DNA from: Thioclava electrotropha
GTDB lineage: Bacteria > Pseudomonadota > Alphaproteobacteria > Rhodobacterales > Rhodobacteraceae
DNA: 64,000 bases
NCBI RefSeq assembly: GCF_002085925.2
Contig: NZ_CP053562.1
Span: 910,001-974,000, forward strand
Reading direction: 5' to 3'
A model generated the notes under the pieces. That model did not search any database, had not been told where the DNA came from, and saw only the letters and a list, made by a program, of their open reading frames with translations. Of the stretch, positions 1 to 9,776 are shown in pieces. Numbering within the stretch: position 1 is the stretch's first letter; every line of letters begins with the position of its first letter. A program made the translations under genes and the position numbers.

Positions 1-887
1 ACGAAGCCCTTGCCCGGCGTGGGCCAGCACAGGAAATCCTGTTCCGGTACTTTGCCGGCGGCAAGGAATTCGCCCTTCGCCCAGTCGCCCATGATCTGGA
101 AACCGGCCTCGCCGCGCATTACCATCGCGGTCGCGAGGTTCCAGTCGCGTCCCGAGAAGTTCGGATCGACATAGCCGCGCAGCTTGCGCAGCTGGTCGAA
201 GGACTTGACCATCATGTCCGAGGTCAGAGCCTCCGGATCGAGCTCCACCAGCGCCTTGCGGAAGAAATCGGCGCCGCCGATGCCAAGCACCACGTCTTCG
301 AACAGCGTCGCGTCCTGCCACGGCTGACCGCCATGGGCGAGCGGTACGATGCCCGCCGCCTGCAGCTTGTCGGCGGCGGCGTTGAACTCGTCCCATGTCG
401 TGGGCATCTCCTCGACGCCCGCTTTCTTGAGCGCCTCGGGGTTGGCCCACATCCAGTCGACGCGGTGGATGTTGACCGGGGCTGCGACGTATTTGCCCTG
501 ATATTTCATGATCTCGGCCAGCGCCGGCGGCAGCACCGAGTCCCAGTTGCCTTCGTCCGCGACGGACTGAACGTCGTTCAGCGCGCCTTGCTCGGCCCAT
601 TCCTGGATACCCGGCCCTTTGAGCTGCACGGCCGTCGGCGGATTGCCGGCCACGACGCGGGCGCGCAGCGCCGTCATCGCGGCATCGCCGCCACCGCCCG
701 CGATCGGCGAGTCGATCCATTCGCCGCCCTCGGCCTCGAAGGCTTTCTTCAGTTCTCCGACGGCCTTGGCCTCGCCGCCCGAAGTCCACCAGTGCAGGAC
801 CTCGACCGTGCCATCCGCCCGTGCCGCGCTCGCTGAGAGCGCGCCGGCGACACTCACGACCGCCATCATGGCTTTACAAATGTGCAT
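1..887 (-). CDS. Sugar ABC transporter periplasmic substrate-binding protein (N-terminal part, cut by window edge)
   Basis: Reading the minus strand from the ATG at 885-887 gives MHICKAMMAVVSVAGALSAS, a Sec-type signal peptide with an AxA-like end. The mature part continues with a stretch typical of family 1 extracellular sugar-binding proteins (VEVLHWWTSGGEAKAV, then WMWANPEALKKAG). The gene runs off the left edge, so about 295 codons are visible of an expected 400-430. The start is supported by a purine-rich GGAGGAGGAGG just upstream. By family it would deliver a mono- or oligosaccharide to an ABC permease pair encoded further left. It is divergent from the P-type ATPase gene, and the two share the region with the FNR-type box. 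The exact sugar cannot be told. Confidence 0.85.
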   Translation of the reverse strand, partial: MHICKAMMAVVSVAGALSASAARADGTVEVLHWWTSGGEAKAVGELKKAFEAEGGEWIDSPIAGGGGDAAMTALRARVVAGNPPTAVQLKGPGIQEWAEQGALNDVQSVADEGNWDSVLPPALAEIMKYQGKYVAAPVNIHRVDWMWANPEALKKAGVEEMPTTWDEFNAAADKLQAAGIVPLAHGGQPWQDATLFEDVVLGIGGADFFRKALVELDPEALTSDMMVKSFDQLRKLRGYVDPNFSGRDWNLATAMVMRGEAGFQIMGDWAKGEFLAAGKVPEQDFLCWPTPGKGF

Positions 888-974
888 GTTTTCCTCCTCC
901 TCCCGGTCGAGTTCGCGGTCCATGATCGCAGCCCGACACGAGATTTAGGCTGAGACGACAGGCGCAGAACGTCA

Positions 975-988
975 TTGATCTCGATCAA
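975..988. promoter_or_regulatory. FNR/FnrL-type box TTGATCTCGATCAA
   Basis: A perfect palindrome TTGAT-N4-ATCAA, equal to the FNR/FnrL consensus, lies in the divergent region between the sugar-binding-protein gene and the P-type ATPase gene. It could serve either side. On the minus strand a weak -10-like CTAAAT follows at class II distance; on the plus strand no clear -10 is visible. Similar boxes lie at 3773 and 36400. Confidence 0.7.
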
Positions 989-1103
989 CGATTTGTGAAT
1001 CACGGGTGAGGCGGACGGGGGCAGAGGCGAGTGTGACCCGTGGCATCCCTACACAGGTCCGGGCGATTGCGCTGCCTGCCGAAAGGCTTACCATCGCCGC
1101 GGG

Positions 1104-3758
1104 ATGACTGAAGGCCTCGTGATGCAGGATACCGACGCCGCGCCAGCTTTTGCCGAAACCGCCGAGGCGGTGATCGCGCGTCTGTCCGTCCCTTTTCCGA
1201 ACGGGCTGAGCGCTGAGGAGGCCGCCACGCGCCTCGCGCGCCACGGCCCGAACGCTCTGCGTCGTCCCAAGCCCCGAAGTGCATTGCGCATCCTGCTGCA
1301 TCAGTTTCAGGGGGTGATCGTCGCGCTTCTCGTTCTGGCAACGATATTCTCGCTGGTCATCAACGATATCGTCGAGGCGCTGGCGATCCTCGTCGTGCTG
1401 CTCTTGAACGGCGCGATCGGGTTTTTCACGGAGTTGCGCGCCACCCGCTCGATGGAGGCGCTGTTCAGCGTCGCCGAGGTCCGCACCCGCGTCCGTCGGG
1501 ACGGGATGCTGATCGAGGTGGATGCCCGCGATCTCGTGCCGGGCGATCTCGTGATGCTCGAAGCGGGCGATGTGGTGACCGCCGATCTGCGGCTCGTCGA
1601 GGCGTCGGGGCTTCATTGTGACGAATCCGTGCTGACCGGCGAGTCCCTTCCGGTGCTCAAGACCACCAAACCGCTGCCATCCGATGCGGTGCTGGGGGAT
1701 CGCACCAATATGGGGTTCAAGGGCGCGGCCGTCACACGGGGGGCCGGAACCGGCGTGGTGGTGCGGACCGGCATGGAGACCGAGATCGGCAAGATCAGCC
1801 AGCTTGCGATGGCGGCCAGTACGGAACCCACACCGCTCGAACACCAATTGACGCGGCTCGGGCAGCGACTGGTCTGGCTGACGATCGTTCTTGCCGTCGC
1901 GATCATCGTGACGGGGCTGGCGCAGGGCCACCCGCTCACCAGTATGATCCAGACCGGGGTCGCGCTTGCCGTGGCCGCGATCCCCGAAGGCATCCCCGTC
2001 GTGGCCACCTTGTCGCTTGCGCGCGGGATGTGGCGCATGGTGCAGCGCAATGCCCTGATCAGTCGCCTGTCCTCGGTCGAGACGCTCGGGGCGACGACGC
2101 TGATCCTGACGGACAAGACCGGGACACTGACCGAGAACCGGATGAGCGTGGTGCAGGTCTTGCTCGATGGGGGGAGCGTGGATCTGGATGGGCCGGAGAC
2201 CGGTATCGCGGAGGACCGTCTGCGCGCCGCGTTGAAGATCGGCATGCTGTGCAACAATGCCGAGTTGGGCGATGGCGATGAGGGCCGGATCGGCGACCCG
2301 ACCGAACTGGCCTTGCTGAGTGCGGCAAGACAGGCGGGGGTGACAGAGGACGAAGCGGAGCCACGCCTGCTCCAACATGCTTTCGAGAGCGACAGCCTGA
2401 TGATGGCGACGGTCCATGCGTTGCCGGACGGGCGCGCGCTCTATGCGGTGAAGGGCGCGCCCGAGGCGGTGATCGCCTCTTGCTCCGAGGTTCTGGGGGC
2501 GGAAGGCCCGCGCCATCTGAGCGCCGAAGACAAGGCCGACTGGATCGCGCGGAACGCGGACGCCGCGAGCGAGGGGCTGCGTGGGATCGGCCTCGCGATG
2601 AAGCGGACGGACGGGACGGAGGACGCGCCCTATGAGGGGCTGACGCTTGTCGCGATTGCCTGCCTTGCCGATCCGTTGCGCGAGGATGTGCCCCCCGCGA
2701 TCGCGGCCTGCCAGAGCGCGGGGGTCCGGGTGATCATGCTGACAGGCGATCATGCCGAGACCGCCGCGCGCATCGCGAAAGATGCCGGGATCAGCGGAAA
2801 TTGTGCGGTGGCGATCGAGGGGCGAGACCTCACCGGGCTCGATCTGGAAAACGCCCCGGAGGAAACGCTCGACCGCCTGCGCAAGGCCAGCGTCTTTGCC
2901 CGCGTGGCTCCGGCGACGAAGCTGGACCTCGTCAGCTTCTATCAGCGCGAGGGGGAGACTGTCGCGATGACCGGCGACGGGGTGAATGACGCGCCGGCGC
3001 TGAAGAAAGCCGATATCGGCATCGCGATGGGCCAACGCGGCACCCAAGTCGCCCGCGAGGCCGCGCATATGGTGCTCAAGGACGACGATTTCGCGACCAT
3101 CGTCGAGGCGGTGCGACAGGGCAGGGTGATCTTCGGCAATATCCGCAAGTTCATCGTCTACCTGATGTCGTGCAATCTCTCGGAGATCCTTGTGGTCGGG
3201 ATCGCCGTGGGAGTGGGGCTTCCTTCACCGCTCCTGCCGCTGCAGATCCTCTTTCTCAATCTCGTCACCGATGTCTTCCCCGCGCTGGCGCTCGGCTTGG
3301 GGCATGGGGACGGTCATGAGATGCGCCGTCCGCCCCGTGACCGCGCCGAGCCGATCCTCGCGCGCAGGGAATGGGGGCGCATCATTGCGCTCGGGGCGAT
3401 CGTCACGCTGGCGACGATGCTGGCTTTCGGGGGGGCGCTCTATGGTTTGCAGCTTGCGCCCGCCGCTGCCGTCACCGTGGCCTTCGTCACACTCGCGCTG
3501 GGCCAGCTGTGGAATGTGTTCAACATGCGCGAGGCCGACACCCACGCCCTGCGCAACGATGTGACGCGCAACCCCTATGTCTGGGGGGCGCTTGTCCTGT
3601 GTCTCGTGCTGATCGCCGGGGCGCTGTGGCTGCCGGGGCTCTCCGATGTGCTGCAGCTACCGTCGCCCGGTATCGCGGGGCTGACGCTCGCCGGGGCGAT
3701 GAGCCTGCTTCCGCCGCTGCTGGGGCATCTGGTCGTATCGCGCGCAACCCGCAGATAA
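1104..3758 (+). CDS. Cation-transporting P-type ATPase (P2-type, Ca2+/Na+ pump-like)
   Basis: An 884-residue membrane pump with the full P-type ATPase set: actuator TGES at residues 178-181, PEGIP in the fourth membrane helix at 294-298, phosphorylation motif DKTGTLT with Asp337, and the hinge TGDGVNDAP near 623. The N-terminus has a cation-ATPase N domain ([18 protein letters not shown]) and lacks the Cys-rich metal domains of heavy-metal pumps. PEGIP and a ten-helix-like C-terminus place it with P2 pumps (Ca2+, or Na+/K+ types); the ion is not settled. An in-frame second ATG at 1122 is an alternative start. It is followed after 119 nt by the acyl-CoA ligase gene on the same strand. Pumps of this type beside low-oxygen metabolic genes would fit ion homeostasis when respiration slows, which is an inference. 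Confidence 0.9.
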   Translation: MTEGLVMQDTDAAPAFAETAEAVIARLSVPFPNGLSAEEAATRLARHGPNALRRPKPRSALRILLHQFQGVIVALLVLATIFSLVINDIVEALAILVVLLLNGAIGFFTELRATRSMEALFSVAEVRTRVRRDGMLIEVDARDLVPGDLVMLEAGDVVTADLRLVEASGLHCDESVLTGESLPVLKTTKPLPSDAVLGDRTNMGFKGAAVTRGAGTGVVVRTGMETEIGKISQLAMAASTEPTPLEHQLTRLGQRLVWLTIVLAVAIIVTGLAQGHPLTSMIQTGVALAVAAIPEGIPVVATLSLARGMWRMVQRNALISRLSSVETLGATTLILTDKTGTLTENRMSVVQVLLDGGSVDLDGPETGIAEDRLRAALKIGMLCNNAELGDGDEGRIGDPTELALLSAARQAGVTEDEAEPRLLQHAFESDSLMMATVHALPDGRALYAVKGAPEAVIASCSEVLGAEGPRHLSAEDKADWIARNADAASEGLRGIGLAMKRTDGTEDAPYEGLTLVAIACLADPLREDVPPAIAACQSAGVRVIMLTGDHAETAARIAKDAGISGNCAVAIEGRDLTGLDLENAPEETLDRLRKASVFARVAPATKLDLVSFYQREGETVAMTGDGVNDAPALKKADIGIAMGQRGTQVAREAAHMVLKDDDFATIVEAVRQGRVIFGNIRKFIVYLMSCNLSEILVVGIAVGVGLPSPLLPLQILFLNLVTDVFPALALGLGHGDGHEMRRPPRDRAEPILARREWGRIIALGAIVTLATMLAFGGALYGLQLAPAAAVTVAFVTLALGQLWNVFNMREADTHALRNDVTRNPYVWGALVLCLVLIAGALWLPGLSDVLQLPSPGIAGLTLAGAMSLLPPLLGHLVVSRATRR

Positions 3759-3772
3759 TTTCCGCTCCCGCG

Positions 3773-3786
3773 TTGAGCCACATCAA
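3773..3786. promoter_or_regulatory. FNR-like box TTGAG-CCAC-ATCAA
   Basis: One mismatch from TTGAT-N4-ATCAA, in the 119-nt gap before the acyl-CoA ligase gene. Its centre is about 42 nt upstream of a possible start site near 3822, with a weak TAGGGA -10-like hexamer at 3810. That spacing matches class II FNR activation. Confidence 0.5.
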
Positions 3787-3877
3787 TGAAACTGCCTCCT
3801 GTCTTCGCCTAGGGAAGTTCATGGCCGTTCGTGACAGGGGCGGCCCATCGACTGGCATCACCTTGGGAGGAGGCGTG

Positions 3878-5617
3878 ATGACTTGGGCGATTATCCAGAA
3901 GTCGGATGCCGAACGGGCAGCCGCCACGCTGACCGATGAGGTCCGCGAGGCGTTCACATGGGACACCGCGCGGGCGATGCTCGACGGCTTTCCCGATGGC
4001 GGGTTGAACATCGCCTACGAGGCGGTGGATCGGCATGTCGCCTCGGGGCACGGCGGTGACGAGGCGATCCTGTGGCTGGGCAAGGACGGCGCGCGAGAAA
4101 GCCTGAGCTATGGCGATCTCGCTGCCCGGACCGCACGCTTCGCCAATGTGCTGACAAGCCACGGGCTGAAACCGGGCGATCGGCTCTTCGGTCTCGCAGG
4201 GCGCGTGCCCGATCTCTATGTCGCGGCGCTGGGCACGCTGAAGGCGGGGATGATCTTCTCGCCGCTCTTTTCCGCCTTCGGGCCTGAACCCTTGCGCACC
4301 CGGCTCGAGATCGGCGAGGCCAATGCGCTGATCACCACCGTCTCGATCTATCGCCGTAAGATCGCGGCGTGGCGCGACGAGATTCCCTCCCTGAAACTGG
4401 TGCTGATCATCGGCGACGAAGCGCCCGACGATTGCGTCGCACTCGGCCCTGCGATGGCGGCGGCCTCGGAGGAGTTCGAGACGGTCCACACGGCCCCCGA
4501 AGACCCCGCGCTGATCCATTTCACCTCCGGCACCACGGGCCGCCCGAAAGGCGCGGTGCATGTGCATAATGCAGTAGTGATGCATGCCGCCGCGGGGCGC
4601 TACGCGCTCGAGCTGACGCCGGGCACGCGCTACTGGTGCACCGCCGATCCGGGCTGGGTGACGGGCACCTCCTTCGGGATCATCTCGCCGCTGGTGAACC
4701 GGGTGCGGATGGTCATCGACGAGGCCGATTTCGATCTCGACCGCTGGTATGGCATTCTCGAGCGAGAGCAGATCGAGGTCTGGTACACCGCGCCCACCGC
4801 GATCCGGATGATGATGCGCGCAGGGAAAGAGGCGGCCGAGCCTTACGATTTCTCGAAGCTGCGGTTCATGGCCTCGGTGGGCGAGCCGCTCAACCCCGAG
4901 GCCGTGGTCTGGGGCAACGAGGTCTTCGGCAAACCCTTCCACGACAATTGGTGGCAGACCGAGACCGGCGGGATCATGATCGCCAATACCCGCGCGATGG
5001 ATGTGCATCCCGGCTCGATGGGCAAGCCGTTGCCCGGGATCGAGGCGGGGATCGTGGAGCGTGTCGATGATGGGCTGCGCGACTGCAAGCCCGGTGAGAT
5101 CGGCGAACTGGCGCTGCGCCCCGGCTGGCCCTCGATGATGCGTGCCTATCTGCACGAAGAGGCGCGCTACAAGAAGTGTTTCGTGGGTGGCTGGTATCTC
5201 TCGGGCGATCTCGCGATGCGCGACGCGGAGGGGTATTTCTGGTTCGTCGGCCGGGCCGATGACCTCATCAAATCTTCCGGTCACCTGATCGGCCCCTTCG
5301 AGGTCGAAAGCGCGCTGATCGAGCACCCGGCGGTGGCCGAGGCCGCCGTGATCGGCCTGCCCGACGAGACCGCAGGCGAGGTCGTGAAGGCCTATGTCGC
5401 GCTCAATCCGGGGTTCGAGCCCTCCGAGGACCTCGAACGCGACATCCGGGGCCTCGCGCGCAAAAAGCTCGGCGCGGCGGTCGCCCCGCGCGAGGTGGTG
5501 TTCCGCAAAACCCTGCCAAAGACCCGTTCGGGCAAGATCATGCGCCGTCTGCTGAAGGCGCGCGAGCTGGGCCTGCCGGAAGGCGATATTTCGACGCTGG
5601 AGAGTGACGAGACATGA
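3878..5617 (+). CDS. Acetyl/acyl-CoA synthetase-like AMP-forming ligase
   Basis: A 579-residue member of the ANL (AMP-forming acyl-CoA synthetase) superfamily, which activates a carboxylic acid with ATP and passes it to CoA. Visible motifs are the phosphate loop [10 protein letters not shown] near residue 216, WWQTETGG in the middle, [12 protein letters not shown] and [16 protein letters not shown] in the hinge region, and the C-terminal catalytic lysine in [10 protein letters not shown] near 551. It resembles short acetyl-CoA synthetases but is about 70 residues shorter than canonical AcsA. The ATG at 3878 is chosen because GGGAGGAGG lies just upstream; the open frame extends further left without support. 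Its stop overlaps the next start (ATGA), so it is translationally coupled to the fused E1 gene. The acyl acceptor might be CoA or the ACP encoded at the operon end; this is open. Confidence 0.88.
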   Translation: MTWAIIQKSDAERAAATLTDEVREAFTWDTARAMLDGFPDGGLNIAYEAVDRHVASGHGGDEAILWLGKDGARESLSYGDLAARTARFANVLTSHGLKPGDRLFGLAGRVPDLYVAALGTLKAGMIFSPLFSAFGPEPLRTRLEIGEANALITTVSIYRRKIAAWRDEIPSLKLVLIIGDEAPDDCVALGPAMAAASEEFETVHTAPEDPALIHFTSGTTGRPKGAVHVHNAVVMHAAAGRYALELTPGTRYWCTADPGWVTGTSFGIISPLVNRVRMVIDEADFDLDRWYGILEREQIEVWYTAPTAIRMMMRAGKEAAEPYDFSKLRFMASVGEPLNPEAVVWGNEVFGKPFHDNWWQTETGGIMIANTRAMDVHPGSMGKPLPGIEAGIVERVDDGLRDCKPGEIGELALRPGWPSMMRAYLHEEARYKKCFVGGWYLSGDLAMRDAEGYFWFVGRADDLIKSSGHLIGPFEVESALIEHPAVAEAAVIGLPDETAGEVVKAYVALNPGFEPSEDLERDIRGLARKKLGAAVAPREVVFRKTLPKTRSGKIMRRLLKARELGLPEGDISTLESDET

Positions 5618-7611
5618 CTGCCGATAAACCGCATCTGACCCATGACTACATCCGCGAATTGCTCACGGCGATGATCCGTGTGCGCCATTTCGAGGATAAA
5701 TGCGCCGAGCTCTACACGCAGGAGAAAATCCGCGGCTTCCTCCATCTCTACGATGGCGAGGAGGCGGTGGCCTCTGGCGTGATCCCGCGGCTTGGCCCCG
5801 AGGATCGCGTTGTGGCGACCTATCGCGAGCACGGCCATGCGTTGGTGCGCGGCGTGCCGATGGAGCGCGTGATGGCCGAGATGTATGGCAAGGCCACCGG
5901 TGCCTCGGGCGGGCGGGGCGGCTCGATGCATATCTTCGACGCTGAGCGAAATTTCTACGGCGGCAACGCGATCGTGGGGGGCGGGCTGCCGCTGGCCGTG
6001 GGGCTCGCGCTGCGCGACCGGATGATGGGTGCGCCCAATGTCACCGCCTGCTTCTTCGGCGAAGGCGCGGTAGCCGAGGGCGAGTTCCACGAGTCGATGA
6101 ACCTCGCGCAGCTCTGGTCGCTGCCGGTGCTCTTCGTCTGCGAGAATAACGGCTACGCGATGGGCTCGGCCCTGGCGCGCACCGAGGCTGTGACCGACAT
6201 CCGGCGCAAGGCGGCCGCCTATGGCACGGTGACGGAACAGGTGGACGGGATGGACGTGGTCGCGGTCGAAGCCGCCACCCGCCGCGCGCTCGCCGCGATC
6301 CGCGAGACCGGCAAGCCCTATTTCCTTGAATGCCTGACCTATCGGTTCCGGGCGCATTCGATGTTCGACGCCCAGCTCTATCGCGACAAGGACGAGGTGG
6401 CCGCGTGGCGCGAGAAAGGGCCGATCGTGCGGTTCCAGTCATGGCTCTACAAGAGCGGGCTTATGCATCCCGAGGAGGTCGCGCAGATCGAGGCGGACGT
6501 CGAAGACGAGATCGCCGCCGCCGTGGCCTATGCCGAGGCGAGCGAGTGGGAGCCGCTCGAGACGCTCACCCGTCATGTCATGGCCGAGGATCGCCCCGCG
6601 CCGCCCGCGCCGCCAGAGCCAAGCACCGAGACCGTCGAGATGACCTATCGCGAGGCGGTCAAGCAGGGCATTCGCGACGCGATGAGCCGTGACGAGCGGG
6701 TCTTCCTGATGGGCGAGGATGTGGGCGCATACGGTGGCTGCTACGCGGTCTCGAAAGGGTTGATGGACGAGTTTGGCGAAGATCGCATACGCGACACGCC
6801 GCTGTCGGAGTCCGGCTTCACCGGGGCTGGAATTGGCGCTGCGGCGGCGGGGATGCGACCCATCGTCGAGGTGATGACGGTGAATTTCTCGCTGCTCGCG
6901 CTCGACCAGATCATGAACACCGCCGCCACGATCCGGCATATGTCGGGCGGGCAGTTCGGCGCGCCCGTAGTGATCCGCCTCGCGACCGGCGCGGGCAAGC
7001 AGCTGGCGGCGCAGCATTCCCATTCGCTCGAAGGGTGGTACGCGCATATTCCTGGGCTGCGGGTCTTGGCGCCTGCCACGCTGGAGGACGCGCGCGGGAT
7101 GCTCTGGACCGCTATTGAGGATCCCGATCCGGTGCTGATCTTCGAGAACGTCATGCTCTACAACATGACGGGCCAGATCGCGGCGAATGCCGGGCCGGTC
7201 GATATCGACAGGGCCGCGATCCGGCGCGCGGGCAAGGATATCAGCCTGATCACCTATGGCGGATCGCTGTGGAAGACGCTGGAGGCGGCCGAGGTGCTGG
7301 CAGGCGAGGGGATCGAGGCGGAAGTGATCGACCTGCGGTCCCTGCGGCCGCTCGATGACGAGACGATCATGGCCTCGCTCGCGCGCACGCGCCGCGCGGT
7401 GATCGTGGATGAGGGCTGGCGGTCGGGCTCGCTTTCGGCCGAGATCGCGGCCCGGATCGGCGAGAAATCCTTCTGGCATCTCGATGCGCCGGTGGGGCGG
7501 GTTGGCTCGGCCGAGGTGCCGATCCCCTATCCCAAACATCTCGAGGACGCCGCCATTCCGCAGGTGCCCGCCATTGCCGCCGCCGTGAAGGCGGCGCTCG
7601 GGAAAGGGTGA
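5614..7611 (+). CDS. 2-oxoacid dehydrogenase E1, fused alpha and beta subunits
   Basis: A 665-residue thiamine-diphosphate enzyme that decarboxylates a 2-oxoacid (pyruvate or acetoin-type substrate) and transfers the acyl group to the lipoyl arm of E2. Residues 1 to about 325 are the alpha half: [20 protein letters not shown] at the start and the ThDP motif from [10 protein letters not shown] to [10 protein letters not shown] at about 148-180. After a Pro-rich linker ([10 protein letters not shown]) the beta half begins near residue 343 with [17 protein letters not shown] and carries GEDVGAYGG and [15 protein letters not shown]. Alpha and beta are separate proteins in most acetoin and pyruvate dehydrogenases, so this is a natural fusion. 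It overlaps the ligase gene by 4 nt and is followed 4 nt later by E2. No E3 (dihydrolipoyl dehydrogenase) is encoded here, so E3 must come from elsewhere. Confidence 0.93.
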   Translation: MTADKPHLTHDYIRELLTAMIRVRHFEDKCAELYTQEKIRGFLHLYDGEEAVASGVIPRLGPEDRVVATYREHGHALVRGVPMERVMAEMYGKATGASGGRGGSMHIFDAERNFYGGNAIVGGGLPLAVGLALRDRMMGAPNVTACFFGEGAVAEGEFHESMNLAQLWSLPVLFVCENNGYAMGSALARTEAVTDIRRKAAAYGTVTEQVDGMDVVAVEAATRRALAAIRETGKPYFLECLTYRFRAHSMFDAQLYRDKDEVAAWREKGPIVRFQSWLYKSGLMHPEEVAQIEADVEDEIAAAVAYAEASEWEPLETLTRHVMAEDRPAPPAPPEPSTETVEMTYREAVKQGIRDAMSRDERVFLMGEDVGAYGGCYAVSKGLMDEFGEDRIRDTPLSESGFTGAGIGAAAAGMRPIVEVMTVNFSLLALDQIMNTAATIRHMSGGQFGAPVVIRLATGAGKQLAAQHSHSLEGWYAHIPGLRVLAPATLEDARGMLWTAIEDPDPVLIFENVMLYNMTGQIAANAGPVDIDRAAIRRAGKDISLITYGGSLWKTLEAAEVLAGEGIEAEVIDLRSLRPLDDETIMASLARTRRAVIVDEGWRSGSLSAEIAARIGEKSFWHLDAPVGRVGSAEVPIPYPKHLEDAAIPQVPAIAAAVKAALGKG

Positions 7612-7615
7612 CGCG

Positions 7616-8797
7616 ATGGCCGTTTTCAAGATGCCCTCGCTCGGCGCGGATATGGAGGCGGGCAAGCTGGTCGAATGGCTGGTGAAGCCCGGCGATACGG
7701 TCAAGCACGGCGATATCGTCGCGGTGGTCGAGACCCAGAAGGGCGCGATCGAGATCGAGGTTTTCGAGGACGGCGTGGTCGAAAAGCTGATGGCAGAGCT
7801 TGGGCAAGACTTGCCCGTCGGCGCGCCGCTCGCCATTATTCAGGCACCGGGGGAGGCTGCGGAGGCCCCAACGCAGACCGCGCCGCCAGTTGCGCCGCAG
7901 GCCCCCGCCGAACCTGCCGCGCCTGCGGCGGAAGCAGCGCCGCCAACCGCTCCGCCCGCAGCAACCCCATCAGGGATCGCCGCATCACCTGCCGCCAAGG
8001 CGCGCGCGGCGGAATTGGGGATCGCGCTGGAGAGCCTCACCGGCAGCGGGCCGGGAGGCGCAATCGTCCTCGCCGATGTCGAGGCGACGAAACCCGCCGC
8101 GGCAACGTCCCCGGCGCAAGATCGCGGTGCCTATCTCGCCGAGATGCGCAAGGCGATCGCCGCCGCGATGGCCCGGTCGAAACGCGAGATCCCGCATTAC
8201 TACGTCACCCACACGATCGACCTCAGCGCCGCGAGCGATTGGCTGAGCGCCGCCAATGCGGACCGCCCACCCGAAGAGCGCATCCTGATGGGCGCGCTCC
8301 TGATGAAGGCGATGGCGCTGGCCGCGCGTGAGGAAAAGGCGGTGAACGGGCATTTCGGGGAAGACGGGTTCACGCCCTCCGCGGCGATCCATCTCGGGCT
8401 GGCCATTGCGCTCAGGGGCGGTGGGCTTGTCGCGCCTGCTATCCTCGATGCCGACAAGAAGAGCCTGCAGGATTTGATGGAGGCGATGCGCGACCTCACG
8501 ATGCGCGCGCGTGCCGGGCGGCTCAAAAGCTCGGAGATGAGCATGGCGACGCTGACCTTCTCGGCGCTCGGCGAAAGCGGGGTCGAGGCGATGGCCGGTA
8601 TCATCGTGCCGCCGCAGGTCGCCATCGTGACGGCCGGTGCGCCCGGCCTGCAAGCGTTGGTGCGCGAAGGCAAGGTGATCGCCGCGCAGGCCGTCACGCT
8701 GACCCTCGCCGCCGATCACCGCGTGAGCGATGGGCGGCTGGGCTCGAAATTCCTGGCCGCGATCGACGCGAAGCTGCAAACCCCGGAGGAGCTATGA
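7616..8797 (+). CDS. Dihydrolipoamide acyltransferase E2
   Basis: A 393-residue E2 core of a 2-oxoacid dehydrogenase complex. Residues 1-78 form a lipoyl domain with the modified lysine in ETQKGAIEIE (Lys42). A long Ala/Pro linker follows (about 80-120), then a short peripheral-subunit-binding domain (ASPAAKARAAELGI near 125, GPGGAIVLADVEA). The acyltransferase domain fills about 165-393. The catalytic motif reads ADHRVSDGR with His368 and Asp372. It receives the acyl group from the fused E1 just upstream and would pass it to CoA. The stop overlaps the ACP start by 4 nt, an arrangement expected for fixed stoichiometry. Substrate (pyruvate, acetoin or branched 2-oxoacid) cannot be told from motifs. 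Confidence 0.92.
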   Translation: MAVFKMPSLGADMEAGKLVEWLVKPGDTVKHGDIVAVVETQKGAIEIEVFEDGVVEKLMAELGQDLPVGAPLAIIQAPGEAAEAPTQTAPPVAPQAPAEPAAPAAEAAPPTAPPAATPSGIAASPAAKARAAELGIALESLTGSGPGGAIVLADVEATKPAAATSPAQDRGAYLAEMRKAIAAAMARSKREIPHYYVTHTIDLSAASDWLSAANADRPPEERILMGALLMKAMALAAREEKAVNGHFGEDGFTPSAAIHLGLAIALRGGGLVAPAILDADKKSLQDLMEAMRDLTMRARAGRLKSSEMSMATLTFSALGESGVEAMAGIIVPPQVAIVTAGAPGLQALVREGKVIAAQAVTLTLAADHRVSDGRLGSKFLAAIDAKLQTPEEL

Positions 8798-9036
8798 CCG
8801 AAGACGAAATCCGCAGCGCCTATATCGAGGAACTCGTGCGCGTCGCCCCCGATCTCGATCCCGCCGAAATCGCGGGATCGGACCATCTTCAGGACGATCT
8901 CGAGCTCGACTCGATGGATATCCTGAACCTGGTGATCGCGCTCAACCAGCGCTTCGGCGTCGCGATTGCAGAGGCGGATTATCCCCAGATCGCCACACCG
9001 GATCTTGCTGCGGCGTTTCTAGCCAAGCGGGTTTGA
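8794..9036 (+). CDS. Acyl carrier protein
   Basis: An 80-residue acidic protein with the ACP fold signature: ELDSMDILNLVIALNQRFG, in which Ser40 of the DSMD motif is the expected 4'-phosphopantetheine site. Its start overlaps the E2 stop (ATGA), so it is the fourth translationally linked gene of the cluster. It is not next to fatty-acid synthesis genes and differs from housekeeping AcpP (ELGADSLDTVE). This suggests a dedicated carrier for the product of the ligase or of the oxoacid dehydrogenase. That role is inference from position. A phosphopantetheinyl transferase is not seen in the window. Confidence 0.88.
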   Translation: MTEDEIRSAYIEELVRVAPDLDPAEIAGSDHLQDDLELDSMDILNLVIALNQRFGVAIAEADYPQIATPDLAAAFLAKRV

Positions 9037-9427
9037 AGGATCGGCTTAGGCGGTCAGTTGCGGCATCCGATGTCTGATGGCGGTCGAACCGGGCTGATGC
9101 TGATGGGGAGCACCGCCGCACGTATCGCTCTAAGTCGGGGCACAAATCGGGGGGCTTCGCTTCTCGCCCGGAGGCCAGCCACTCCAAACTGACCCTGCCG
9201 GACCACCCGCTGAGCATTCAACTCAGAGGGGATTTCGGCACGCCGTGAGTCAATTCGCTGTTACCGCGGAAAAAACTGAGGAAATCCGCAATGCGCGGAG
9301 TCGCATTCCTTTGTTAACAGTGGGTTATTCGCAACAATTGTCTATTAGCAAAAATGTTATTTTCGGGAGGGCCCCGGCTGTATCACGAGCCTCTTGCGCC
9401 CTTGACGAGTTAGAGATGGAGATCGTT
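9037..9427. other. Non-coding gap with an AT-rich stretch before a small gene
   Basis: No convincing gene in 391 nt. The first half is GC-rich with no clear structure. Positions 9290-9370 are unusually AT-rich for this genome (TTGTTAACAG, CAATTGTCTATTAGC, AAAAATGTTATT) and probably hold the promoter of the small gene at 9428. No box could be assigned with confidence. Confidence 0.5.
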
Positions 9428-9631
9428 ATGATCGAAACGCGTATCGAAGTAGAGTGCTTGGAAGACGGGGCCATCCGGGTACGCAGAGGTGCGTGGTCGG
9501 ACCGTGTGCCGCGTGCGCGGATCGACCACTGGGCAGACCACTATGAGCTGATGCATCTCAATAATGGCAATGCCGGCTATCTCGAACTCGCGCATGCCCT
9601 GCGGGAGGCCAAGGCGAAACTCCTGTCTTGA
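9428..9631 (+). CDS. Small hypothetical protein
   Basis: A 67-residue protein beginning MIETRIEVECLEDGAIRVRR. The start at 9428 is favoured because GGAG lies 6 nt upstream; an in-frame ATG at 9416 would give 71 residues. The sequence suggests a short beta hairpin followed by two helices (DHWADHYELMHL and LELAHALREAKAKLL). It has no signal peptide, membrane segment or metal motif. I do not recognise the family. It sits alone between the oxoacid-dehydrogenase cluster and the amidase gene, under an AT-rich upstream region that suggests its own promoter. Amino-acid usage looks like real coding sequence. Confidence 0.55.
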   Translation: MIETRIEVECLEDGAIRVRRGAWSDRVPRARIDHWADHYELMHLNNGNAGYLELAHALREAKAKLLS

Positions 9632-9776
9632 TTGAACTGGACAGGCTGTCGCGGCTGCCTTCGTCCTGACCCGTTCTCCAGACGTCTATCGCCCGTAGGC
9701 AGAGTTTTCCGGCTTTGCTCAGGGTGACGGGCTGCGACGCAAGCGATACGCTTGTTTGTCGAGAATGGAGACAAAC

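Noticed and set aside
972..3068. A 698-residue open frame opposite the P-type ATPase
   Set aside because: It is antisense to a gene with a full set of conserved motifs and has the Arg/His/Gly/Ala-rich composition of a GC shadow frame.
3809..5326. A 505-residue open frame opposite the acyl-CoA ligase
   Set aside because: Antisense shadow of a clear ANL enzyme, with no recognisable domain.
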